From Planctomycetota bacterium (GTDB taxonomy: Bacteria; Planctomycetota; UBA8742; UBA2392), in NCBI GenBank assembly GCA_020638635.1, contig JACKIE010000002.1, positions 124,001 through 188,000 of the forward strand: a stretch of DNA of 64,000 bases. The letters are read 5' to 3'. The number at the start of each line of letters is the position of its first letter. The first letter of the stretch is position 1. Positions 35,480 to 43,016 of the stretch are shown piece after piece. Below the pieces are notes generated by a model, which had not been told where the DNA came from, ran no database searches, and worked only from the letters and a program-made list of their open reading frames with translations. The translations under genes and the position numbers were made by a program.

Positions 35480-37225
35480 TCAGTTGTCTTCGTGGGTTTT
35501 CAATCCGTCGCCAGGAGCCGTGAAGATGTACTCGCCCTCCTCAGGAGTTTCCATACGCAGCAGGGGCAGTTTGTGGTTGACCGATGTCTTTACCCAGCCC
35601 CGCGAAACCATGCTCTCCAGGCATTGCATCGCCGCCTGGAACAGGAACTTCTCCTCCCCGGGTTGACCCAGCTTGCTGATGGAGGAACGCAGGAGCGGCA
35701 TCAGTTCGTTGATGTTGCGGGCCTGCTTCAGCGCGTTGTAGACGACTTCATATCCGCCGGCCAAAACCAGCACATCCCCGTCCCGCTCAAGTGCCTTTAC
35801 AGGAGTGACGCGACCTTGCCATACGTGTGCGACATGCGTCTCCTTCGCGCCGTCCTCCCGAAGTTTGAAAACATTCTTCCCGTCGATGCGATAGCCGACT
35901 TTGCCATCCGAGGAGTGGCTCAGGCGGTGTTGCACCTGCTTGATGCTGGCCAGATTGAAACCGCCGATGTCCACCTGGCCGATGTGGTCGTCGATGCCGC
36001 CATTGCTGAGCCAGCGGAATGCTTCCTCAGGTGACAGGTTGAGTCCGGAGTTTTCCGCAATCCGTGAGCAATGTTCTTGAAGGTCACTGAAGCAGCCGTT
36101 CGCGGAGTACCAGTAATCAGCGAACTTCATGTGTTGGCGAATTCGCTTCCTCTGTATCGCGTCGTACTGCGACAACAACCAGTCTTTGTCGTGCTCAGCG
36201 CGTTCGATTTCCAGGATGGTGAATGCGCAGTGTTGAGCTCCGCTGTGGGTGAGTGTCAGGCCTGCAGCGAGGATCGGGTCGGCAAAGCCCATGCTTTCGC
36301 CGCACAGGAACCAGTTTTCGCCGTAGGCGCGATCGGCCAGGAACGACCAGTCCTTGGTCGCCCGCACGTTGCCGGACGAGGCCGCGTCTTCCAGCAGTGT
36401 CTTGATCGCAGGTTCAAGTGACAGGGCTTCCGCGTAGAGTTCCGCGCCGGTCTTGCCACTCTCTTTGAAGTACTTCGCGGGGCAGACCAGCCCGACGCTG
36501 GTTTCGTCGTCGCTCAGGGCGATGTACCAGATCCAGCCGAAGGGAACACTGCGAATCTGTACCCGGATGGTGCGCTTTTCGAGGAGTTGGTTGTTCAGGC
36601 CCGGTTTCTTCCAGTAGTCCCAGAACGCTACGTTTTGAAGCAACGTCGGACACTCTATCCGTACGCCCAAGGCCTCCCGCAGCACACCGACGTTGCCGCT
36701 GGCGTCGATGTAGTATTTGGCTGTGAGTGTCCGGCCTGTGTTGGTGTTCAGACCAGTGATCCGGTCGCCATCGCGAAGCACCTTGACGACGCTCGTTTCT
36801 TCAAACACATCACAACCCAGCTTTGCGGCGTGCTTCAGCAGGATTTGGTCGTACTTTGCCCGGTCTACTTGCAGGGCGACGCGCTTGCGCCACCCGCCGA
36901 AAGGAACCGGCCGCCGGGTGTCGCCAATTTCCTCCAGTGGAATGAAGCTGAACACCCATGGGTCGGTGGTCTTGCCCCATGTGTAGGTGGCTCCAAGTTT
37001 GATCACGAAATTGGCGGCCTCGATGTCATTCCATACGCCCATTTCATCGAGGATCGCACCGATGGCGGGAAGCTGGCTTTCTCCAACGTGCTCTCGTGGG
37101 AAGCGTGATTTCTCCAGGATCGCTACCTTCAGCGCCGGGTTGTACTTTTTCAGAAAGGTCCCGGCCGTGCTGCCCCCCGGACCTCCGCCAACAATGACTA
37201 CGTCGTAGTGTTCTTCTGCCGACAT
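35480..37225 (-). CDS. FAD-dependent halogenase-like oxidoreductase (1 of 2)
   Basis: A 581-residue flavoprotein with the GxGxxG dinucleotide motif in VIVGGGPGGSTAG and PREHVGESQLPAIG, typical of flavin halogenases acting on carrier-bound or phenolic substrates. K76, in FVIKLGATYTWG, aligns by eye with the catalytic Lys of PltA-type halogenases. The WxWxIP signature appears as GWIWYIALSD (W231, W233, I235), with Ala where Pro is usual. The C-terminal about 170 residues form an extra domain shared only with the neighbour. It could halogenate, hydroxylate or desaturate; relatives such as geranylgeranyl reductases are the main alternative. It sits near the ole cluster in reverse orientation. Confidence 0.7.
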   Translation of the reverse strand: MSAEEHYDVVIVGGGPGGSTAGTFLKKYNPALKVAILEKSRFPREHVGESQLPAIGAILDEMGVWNDIEAANFVIKLGATYTWGKTTDPWVFSFIPLEEIGDTRRPVPFGGWRKRVALQVDRAKYDQILLKHAAKLGCDVFEETSVVKVLRDGDRITGLNTNTGRTLTAKYYIDASGNVGVLREALGVRIECPTLLQNVAFWDYWKKPGLNNQLLEKRTIRVQIRSVPFGWIWYIALSDDETSVGLVCPAKYFKESGKTGAELYAEALSLEPAIKTLLEDAASSGNVRATKDWSFLADRAYGENWFLCGESMGFADPILAAGLTLTHSGAQHCAFTILEIERAEHDKDWLLSQYDAIQRKRIRQHMKFADYWYSANGCFSDLQEHCSRIAENSGLNLSPEEAFRWLSNGGIDDHIGQVDIGGFNLASIKQVQHRLSHSSDGKVGYRIDGKNVFKLREDGAKETHVAHVWQGRVTPVKALERDGDVLVLAGGYEVVYNALKQARNINELMPLLRSSISKLGQPGEEKFLFQAAMQCLESMVSRGWVKTSVNHKLPLLRMETPEEGEYIFTAPGDGLKTHEDN

Positions 37226-37319
37226 GAGTTGTTCCCCACGGTTTGGCCGGAGTGTAGCGGATCAAGGCCGGGAGGGGAGGGCGCGGCCCGGGAAACAACT
37301 CGCTGAATTGCCCAGTGCA

Positions 37320-39017
37320 TCACTCCGCAGAACGCAGAATCTGGCCTTCCTTGGGCGTCTGCATCCTCAGCGCCGGCTTGCCCCTTTGCTGCGACGTTTT
37401 TACCCAGCCGTTTACCACCATCCACTCCAGGCACTCCAGCGCCGCCTGATGCAGCGCTTTGGCGGCCGGATTGCCGCTGATTGCGCGCTGCAGCGCGTTC
37501 ATGAAGTCCGCCGCCAGGGGCGAGGTTTGCAGGGCGTCGAACACCAGCTTGTAACCGCCGATCATGGGCAGCACCTGCTGCTCGCGCTGCCAGGCCGGCA
37601 CCTTGTGGATGCGCCCTTCCAGCGGCAGAGGCAGATGGGTCAGCTCCGCACCCTCCATGCGCAGCTTGAAGTGCGTCTTGCCGTCGATGTTGTAGGTGAC
37701 CGGCCCCTCGCTCTCGTGTCCCATGCGCCACTGCAGCGCGCGCAGGCCGGAAACGTTCACACCGCCCGTTGAGCCCGCGCCCAGGTCGTCGTCGATGCCG
37801 CCGTTGCTCAGCCAGCGGAATGCGGCTTCGGGCGTCATCTTCAGGCCGGCCTCGGCGGCGATGCGCGCGCAGTTTTCCTCGATGGCCGAAAAGAACCCGT
37901 TTCCCGAGTACCAGTAGTCCGCGAACTTGATGTGCTGCCGGATGCGCTTGAGCTGAATGGTGTCGTAGTGCTTCAGCAGCCAGTCGCGCTCATGCTCGCC
38001 GCGTTCGAGCTCCATGATCAGGTACGCGCAGTGCTGCGCGCAGGTGTGGGTCAGCGCCATGCCGGCGGAAAGAATCGGGTCCGCAAACCCCAGCGCCTCC
38101 CCGACCAGGAACCAGTTGCGCCCGTGGCCGCGCTCGGACACGAACGACCAGTCCTTGCGCGCGCGTACCTTGCCATCGGGCGCCGCCTCGGCGAGCAGCC
38201 GGTTGACGGATTGCTCAAGCTTTACCGACTCGTGGTACAGCGCTTCCGGCGACTTGCCGCTTTTTTGGAAGTACTCGGCCGGCGTGACCAGCCCGACGCT
38301 GGAGCGGTTCTCGTCCAAGGCGATGTACCAAAGCCAGCCGTAGGGAAGGCTGCGGATCAGGATGCGGATGGTGCGCGTCTCAAGCAGCGAGCTGTTCAGC
38401 CCCGGCTTTTGCCAGTACTCCCAGAACGCCACGTTCTGCAGGGCCGTGGGCACGTCCACTTTCACGCCCAGGGCACGGCGGATTACGGCCGCGTCGCCGC
38501 TGGCATCCACATAGTGTTTGGCGGTCACCACGCGGCCGTCGTCGAGACGCAACTCGCGGATTTCGTCGTCGGCATGGACCACTTCGCGCACGCCGACGGG
38601 CTGAAGCACCTGGCAGCCCAGTTCGGCCGAGTGTCTCAACAGTATGTCGTCATAGCTCGCTCGATCGACCTGGAAGGCGACCTTCTGGCGCCAGCCCTCG
38701 TAACGGGCGGGGCGCGGTTCGTCGCGGATCTGGTCGTTCGAGACAAAGCCGAACAGCCAGGGCTCCGTCTGTTTGCCCCAGGTGTAATTGGCGCCCAGCT
38801 TGACGATGAAGTTGGCGGCCTCGACTTTGTCCCAGGCGCCCATGTCGTGCAGTACGCGTCCGACGGGCGGCAGCTGGCTCTCGCCGACGTGCTCGCGCGG
38901 GAATGCCTCGCGCTCGATGATCGCCACGGAAAGCGCTGGCATGTACTTCCTGATCAGCGCGCCGACGGTCGAGCCGCCGGGCCCGCCGCCGACGATGGCC
39001 ACGTCAAAGTGCAGCAT
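37320..39017 (-). CDS. FAD-dependent halogenase-like oxidoreductase (2 of 2)
   Basis: A 565-residue paralogue of the neighbouring flavoenzyme, with AIVGGGPGGSTVG, PREHVGESQLPPVG, catalytic-type Lys K73 in FIVKLGANYTWG and GWLWYIALDE (W228, W230, I232, A233). The C-terminal domain (from about 400, with GGIDDDLGAGSTGGVNVSGL) is conserved between the pair. Both are preceded by GTGGGGA a few bases before the ATG, giving them a similar ribosome binding region. The spacing between the two genes is about 95 bp, consistent with an operon born by tandem duplication. Confidence 0.7.
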   Translation of the reverse strand: MLHFDVAIVGGGPGGSTVGALIRKYMPALSVAIIEREAFPREHVGESQLPPVGRVLHDMGAWDKVEAANFIVKLGANYTWGKQTEPWLFGFVSNDQIRDEPRPARYEGWRQKVAFQVDRASYDDILLRHSAELGCQVLQPVGVREVVHADDEIRELRLDDGRVVTAKHYVDASGDAAVIRRALGVKVDVPTALQNVAFWEYWQKPGLNSSLLETRTIRILIRSLPYGWLWYIALDENRSSVGLVTPAEYFQKSGKSPEALYHESVKLEQSVNRLLAEAAPDGKVRARKDWSFVSERGHGRNWFLVGEALGFADPILSAGMALTHTCAQHCAYLIMELERGEHERDWLLKHYDTIQLKRIRQHIKFADYWYSGNGFFSAIEENCARIAAEAGLKMTPEAAFRWLSNGGIDDDLGAGSTGGVNVSGLRALQWRMGHESEGPVTYNIDGKTHFKLRMEGAELTHLPLPLEGRIHKVPAWQREQQVLPMIGGYKLVFDALQTSPLAADFMNALQRAISGNPAAKALHQAALECLEWMVVNGWVKTSQQRGKPALRMQTPKEGQILRSAE

Positions 39018-39078
39018 CTGGTTTCCCCACGTAGAAGCGCGGACAGTTTAGTGCGGGGCAGCGATCCGTGCAGGGGGA

Positions 39079-40305
39079 TCAGCGCATCTGTTCGGGGCTT
39101 TGCTTGGCCCACTCGGCTAGCTGCTTCAGGTAGGCTTTGTCGAAGGCCTTCAGGTCAGCGCTTATGTGCTGCTTGAACGCGTCCAGTTGCTTGGAGGCCG
39201 AGTCCAGCTTGCCGTTCTGCAGTTCCTGCTCGAACTTGCTGAAGCCCTCTTTGTGGTCACTGTTACGCAGGTAGTAAATGAAAGCCCAGGAGTTCTGGTA
39301 AAACTCCGGGTCCACCTCGCCCCACCAGTTCTGGTTCAGCGTGTCTTCGGCGCCCTTGATTTTCTTCTTCTTCAGCAGCTTGCCGCAGAAGTACAGGCTG
39401 TAGTTCACCTCCGGCACCAGCTGCCCCATCTCGAGCTTCTTGCCGTCCCAGCTGTGCATGCTCCAGTACTCGGCCGTGCCCTCCTTGTACCAGGCGGGCG
39501 TGTTCCACAGCTTCTGCGTGACCAGGCCGTCGAACTGGTGGCGCGCCTCGTGCAGCAGCACCCGGCGTGTGCGGTACCAGTCGTGGAAGTAACTGAGCCG
39601 GCACACGCGGCCGTCGAAGAAGCCCTGGGACTTTTTCATGTCGTCGCTGAAGCTTTCGATGTCGCTTTCGATCATCGCCACGAAGTCGGCGTTGGTCTTC
39701 AGGATGTCCACTTCCAGTGTGATGGCCTTGACCGGGTCGTACTCCACCCCCGCGTCGGCGCGCCATGCACGCACGGCCTGCTCGAGCAGAGCCGCCAGCT
39801 CCGTGGTTTCCTCGGGCTTGAGGCGCGAGGTGATCACGAATTCGCGCGTGATGACTTCATGCCAGTCATCGCGGGCGTGGGCCATGAGGGGCTGGCCGGC
39901 TTCCAGTTGCGCGATTTCGTCCGCGGTCAGGCGGTAGTCGTGCACCAGCTTCCAGGCTGATTTCTGCTCAGGCGTGGCGTCCACCCATTCGGTGAGGCGG
40001 CGGGTCCTGCCCTTGGCGATCTGCATTGCGTCGTATGACTCGTGCCAGCTTTCGCCATCGAGCACGTGGCCGAGGGACTTGTGCGCTGTCTCGTCGGCCG
40101 GCGCCAGCTTGATGATCTCGCGATAGAGCCGCAGCTCGCTCTGGCGCAGCTTCTTTAGCTTGCACCACTTGGCCAGCTTGTGGCGGCCTTCGACGTCGTC
40201 GGCTGTAAGGGCGGCCTTCTTGTCGGCTAGCTCTTTGTGCAGGCTTTCCAGCTCGGCGGCCTGCAGCGGGGCGGCTAGTGATAGAAGAAGCAACAACAAG
40301 CGCAT
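39079..40305 (-). CDS. Secreted DUF1570-type zinc metallopeptidase
   Basis: A 408-residue protein from the ATG at 40305, which opens a signal peptide (MRLLLLLLSLAAPLQA). A helical region that looks TPR-like (about 30-110) precedes a peptidase-like domain with VLLHEARHQFDGL (HExxH) and the downstream Glu in YKEGTAEYWSMH. This is the pattern of gluzincin-like DUF1570 proteins, which are frequent in planctomycetes. The substrate is unknown. A longer upstream frame (to 40497) overlaps oleA's start region and lacks the signal peptide at its N-terminus, so it is rejected. The gene is divergent from oleA. Confidence 0.75.
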   Translation of the reverse strand: MRLLLLLLSLAAPLQAAELESLHKELADKKAALTADDVEGRHKLAKWCKLKKLRQSELRLYREIIKLAPADETAHKSLGHVLDGESWHESYDAMQIAKGRTRRLTEWVDATPEQKSAWKLVHDYRLTADEIAQLEAGQPLMAHARDDWHEVITREFVITSRLKPEETTELAALLEQAVRAWRADAGVEYDPVKAITLEVDILKTNADFVAMIESDIESFSDDMKKSQGFFDGRVCRLSYFHDWYRTRRVLLHEARHQFDGLVTQKLWNTPAWYKEGTAEYWSMHSWDGKKLEMGQLVPEVNYSLYFCGKLLKKKKIKGAEDTLNQNWWGEVDPEFYQNSWAFIYYLRNSDHKEGFSKFEQELQNGKLDSASKQLDAFKQHISADLKAFDKAYLKQLAEWAKQSPEQMR

Positions 40306-40338
40306 GGCGAACCAGGCAGGGGAAGGGCCGGGAGGGAC

Positions 40339-40344
40339 AGTATA
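40339..40344 (-). promoter_or_regulatory. Possible -10 element for the metallopeptidase gene
   Basis: On the minus strand this reads TATACT, 33 nt upstream of the ATG at 40305. No good -35 lies 16-18 bp further upstream, so the call is tentative. Confidence 0.3.
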
Positions 40345-40384
40345 GCAGTTGATGGGGAGGCAGCTTTTCGGCAATTTCAGCGCA

Positions 40385-40418
40385 TTCAACCGTTTCAGGA
40401 TTTCCTGAAAAACTTGAA
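40385..40418. promoter_or_regulatory. Perfect dyad operator candidate upstream of oleA
   Basis: TTTCAGGA (40393-40400), TT, TCCTGAAA (40403-40410) is a perfect inverted repeat. An outer pair, TTCAA (40385-40389) and TTGAA (40414-40418), is symmetric about the same centre. The right outer arm resembles a -35 hexamer (TTGAAC). It lies in the 172-bp divergent interval between the metallopeptidase gene and oleA, so a dimeric regulator bound here could control either. The GbsR/MarR-type protein encoded at 45855 is the obvious candidate. Confidence 0.5.
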
Positions 40419-40476
40419 CGGATTTCTTGTTTTCCACACCCACGAAAAGCATGCTCGCCCCCCTACGGGAGAAGGC

Positions 40477-41514
40477 GTGCGGTTCAGCAACGTTCACATT
40501 GAATCTGTCGGCTATTTGCTGCCCGATCGTGTCGTGACCTCACTGGAAATCGAGGACCGGCTGGCCCCCGCCTATGAACGACTGGGGCTGCACCCCGGAC
40601 GGATCGAATTGATGTCCGGCATCCGCGAACGCCGGCATTTTGAGCCGGGCACACGCCCCAGCGCGGTTGCAACCAAGGCGGCGGAGTTTGCCCTGCAGCG
40701 CGCGGGCATCGATCGCGATCAACTCGGCATCCTGATCTTCAGCAGCGTGTGCCGCGATTTCATGGAGCCGGCCACGGCCAGCGTGGTGCACGCGAACCTG
40801 AAGCTGCCGCTGGGCTGCCAGTGCTTCGACCTGTCCAACGCCTGCCTCGGCTTCGCCAACGCCATGATGGTGGCGGCCAACATGATCGAGCTGGGCCAGG
40901 TCAAGGCCGCGCTGGTTGTCGCCGGTGAAGACGGCGGGCCGCTGGTGGAGGCGACCATAAAGCGGCTGAATGAAGACAGCAGCATCGGCCGCAAAGAAAG
41001 CAAGCTCAGCTTCGCCAGCCTGACCATCGGCTCAGGCGCGGCCGCCATGGTGCTGACGCACGCGGACCTGGCAAAACACGACCACAAGCTGCTGAGCGGC
41101 GGCATGTTGGTGGATTCCAGCGCCGTGGAGCTGTGCCAGGGCGGCGTTGTGGAAGGTGCTGCGGGGCCGCTGATGCAGACAGACAGCGAGACCCTGATGC
41201 AGGAAGGAGTGAAGCTGGCCACCCGGGTCTGGGCGGAAACCAAGGCTGAACTCGGCTGGCAGAACAGCGATGTAGACCGCGTGTTCGCCCACCAGGTGGG
41301 CGTGATGCACCGCAAGCTGCTGTTCGAGAAGCTTGAGCTGGACCCGGCCAAGGATTTCCCGACCGTCGAGACGCTGGGGAACATCGGCAGCGTAAGCCTG
41401 CCGATCTCACTCAGCCTCGGCCTCGAGCAGGGCAAGGTGAACGCCGGCGACAACGTGGCGCTGCTGGGCATCGGCAGCGGCCTGGTGTGCCTGAACATGG
41501 GGGTGCGCTGGTGA
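40477..41514 (+). CDS. oleA: OleA: acyl-CoA thiolase-fold condensing enzyme for olefin synthesis
   Basis: OleA joins two fatty acyl-CoAs head to head by Claisen condensation to a beta-keto acid, the first step of long-chain olefin synthesis. The 345-residue product has the thiolase-fold triad C123 (SNACLGFANAM), H272 (FAHQVGVMH) and N302 (LGNIGSVSLPI). It also has the OleA hallmark Glu in SVCRDFMEPATASVVH (E97), which in OleA acts as base from the partner subunit and is absent from FabH. GTG at 40477 is preferred, with GGGAGAAGG just upstream, and MRFSNVHIESVG matches the family start. It overlaps oleB by 4 bp. Confidence 0.88.
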   Translation: MRFSNVHIESVGYLLPDRVVTSLEIEDRLAPAYERLGLHPGRIELMSGIRERRHFEPGTRPSAVATKAAEFALQRAGIDRDQLGILIFSSVCRDFMEPATASVVHANLKLPLGCQCFDLSNACLGFANAMMVAANMIELGQVKAALVVAGEDGGPLVEATIKRLNEDSSIGRKESKLSFASLTIGSGAAAMVLTHADLAKHDHKLLSGGMLVDSSAVELCQGGVVEGAAGPLMQTDSETLMQEGVKLATRVWAETKAELGWQNSDVDRVFAHQVGVMHRKLLFEKLELDPAKDFPTVETLGNIGSVSLPISLSLGLEQGKVNAGDNVALLGIGSGLVCLNMGVRW

Positions 41515-42533
41515 CCACCACTGAACAGGCGCGCCCCTTCACGGGCATCTGGGAACGCGAATACCCCTTCGCGTCGAACTGGCTCGACCTCGGCGAGGCG
41601 CGGCTGCATTACATCGATGAAGGGAGCGCTGGCTTCCAGCCGGCATCCGCCTTGGACGTCCCGTCCAAGGCTCGGGGCGTGAGACAGAGGCCAACGCCGA
41701 ATGCAGGCGGGACGCCTGCGCTCCTGTTCCTGCACGGCAACCCGACCTGGAGCTTCTACTGGCGCCACCTGGTCGAGGCCTTCCGGCCCACCAACCGATG
41801 CGTCGCCCTGGACCACATGGGCTGCGGCCTCTCCGACAAGCCCCAGTTCTACCCCTACACCCTGGCCCAGCACATCGAGAACGCCCGCGCGCTGGTCTAC
41901 AAGCTTGACCTGCGCGACATCGTGCTGTGCGTCCACGACTGGGGCGGCGCCATCGGCATGGGCCTGGCTGCGCAGATCCCGGACCGCATCAAAGGCTTCG
42001 TGGTGTTCAACACGGCCGCGTTCCCCAGCCGGCGCATGCCTTTGAGTATTGGCCTGTGCCGCCTACCGGGCTTCGGCGCGTTCGCGATCCGCGGCCTGAA
42101 TGCTTTCGTGCGCGGTGCACTTGCGCGTTGCGCGAAGAAGCCGCTGTCAGCCGAAGCCAAGGCCGGCTACCTGGCGCCCTACAGCAACTGGGACGACCGC
42201 GTGGCCAACCTGCGCTTCGTGCAGGACATCCCGATGGACACGGGCCACGAGAGCTGGCCGACGCTGCAAGCCGTGGAGGCCGGCCTCGCGCAGTTCAAGC
42301 AGCACCCGATGCTGCTGTGCTGGGGCCGCCACGACTTCGTGTTCAATGACTCGTTCCTGCACGAGTGGCAGCAGCGCTTCCCGCAGGCGGAAACACAGTA
42401 CTTCGAAAACGCCGGGCACTTCGTGGTGGAGGACGCCCGCAACGAGATCATAGCGGCCATGAAACGGTTCCTCGCGGGCGAAGAGCAGACCTACACGGAC
42501 GAGCACCACTCTTCGGTCAACCTGCACGCATGA
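41511..42533 (+). CDS. oleB: OleB: alpha/beta hydrolase (beta-lactone decarboxylase)
   Basis: OleB is a haloalkane-dehalogenase-like alpha/beta hydrolase that removes CO2 from the beta-lactone made by OleC, giving the cis-olefin. The 340-residue product has FLHGNPTWSFYW and nucleophile D143 in VHDWGGAIG (W144 in the pocket), and the catalytic His in ENAGHFVVED. The start is GTG at 41511, overlapping the oleA stop by 4 bp (GTGA). Residues about 38-71 are an in-frame palindromic-element insertion (41623-41724) between strand YIDEG and LLFLHGNP, where OleB proteins normally have a short turn. The insertion is in a surface loop, so activity may survive. Confidence 0.87.
   Translation: MTTTEQARPFTGIWEREYPFASNWLDLGEARLHYIDEGSAGFQPASALDVPSKARGVRQRPTPNAGGTPALLFLHGNPTWSFYWRHLVEAFRPTNRCVALDHMGCGLSDKPQFYPYTLAQHIENARALVYKLDLRDIVLCVHDWGGAIGMGLAAQIPDRIKGFVVFNTAAFPSRRMPLSIGLCRLPGFGAFAIRGLNAFVRGALARCAKKPLSAEAKAGYLAPYSNWDDRVANLRFVQDIPMDTGHESWPTLQAVEAGLAQFKQHPMLLCWGRHDFVFNDSFLHEWQQRFPQAETQYFENAGHFVVEDARNEIIAAMKRFLAGEEQTYTDEHHSSVNLHA
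41623..41724. repeat. In-frame palindromic element inside oleB
   Basis: A 102-bp element bounded by GGAGCGC (41623-41629) and its reverse complement GCGCTCC (41718-41724), with inner inverted repeats. It encodes 34 residues including SAGFQPASALDVPSK and AGGTPAL. Similar elements occur in the first desaturase gene (48984, 49328). Its length is a multiple of three and it contains no stop in the coding frame. Confidence 0.75.
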
Positions 42534-42547
42534 GAAAAGGACACGGC

Positions 42548-42976
42548 ATGAACCGCAAAGAACCGCAAAGGACCGCGAAGAAAGACCTTGGGGATGACTT
42601 GCTGCTGAAGGAAGAAGTCTACGCCGTGATCGGCGCAGCGATCGAGGTGCATAAAGAGTTGGGACACGGCTTTCTGGAAGGCGTGTACGACGAGTGCTTC
42701 GGCTACGAGATGGAAGACAGACACGTTCCGCACGTAGCCCAACCAGAAGTGGAGATTCGGTACAAGCGCAGGCGCTGCAAGAAGAAGTACGTCCCAGATT
42801 ACCTTTGCTTCGGCGAGATCGTGGTCGAGATCAAAGCAATCAAGGTGCCGACAGAAGTCGAGGAAGCCCAGCTGATCAATTATCTACGGGCGACGGGCAA
42901 GCCTGTCGGTCTGCTCATGAACTTCGGAGCACGAGGGAAACTGGAGTGGAAACGCATCGCACTGACGAAGGCGTAG
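42548..42976 (+). CDS. GxxExxY family protein
   Basis: A 142-residue protein of the GxxExxY family, named for its motif, here HGFLEGVYDECF. The family has a restriction-endonuclease-like (PD-(D/E)XK) look: PDYLCFGEIVVEIKAIK supplies the acidic residue and ExK pattern. Its function is unknown; in my knowledge members are scattered and often lie inside short inverted repeats. That holds here: the repeat provides codons 2-11. It interrupts the oleB-oleC spacing and has no evident role in lipid synthesis. Confidence 0.85.
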   Translation: MNRKEPQRTAKKDLGDDLLLKEEVYAVIGAAIEVHKELGHGFLEGVYDECFGYEMEDRHVPHVAQPEVEIRYKRRRCKKKYVPDYLCFGEIVVEIKAIKVPTEVEEAQLINYLRATGKPVGLLMNFGARGKLEWKRIALTKA

Positions 42977-43009
42977 TTCCTTCGCGGTCCTTTGCGGTTC
43001 TTAGCGGTT
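42551..43009 (+). mobile_element. GxxExxY cassette bounded by a 30-bp inverted repeat
   Basis: The left arm at 42551-42580 and the reverse complement of the right arm at 42980-43009 agree at 29 of 30 positions. Each arm is itself three tandem copies of a decamer related to AACCGCAAAG. The cassette inserts cleanly between oleB and oleC. No transposase is inside, so it would move in trans, if it moves. Confidence 0.65.
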
Positions 43010-43016
43010 AATCAGC

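Noticed and set aside
35480..39017. Geranylgeranyl reductases
   Set aside because: Not excluded, but the GESQLP, FVxKLGAxYTWG Lys and WxWxI patterns fit the halogenase-like group better; the alternative is noted in the features.
40477..41514. oleA as a FabH-type ketosynthase
   Set aside because: The SVCRDFMEP glutamate is an OleA hallmark absent from FabH, and oleB, oleC and oleD follow directly.
40719..41936. 405-codon minus-strand frame opposite oleA/oleB
   Set aside because: It overlaps two strongly recognisable catalytic genes and has Ser/Pro/Arg-rich antisense texture.
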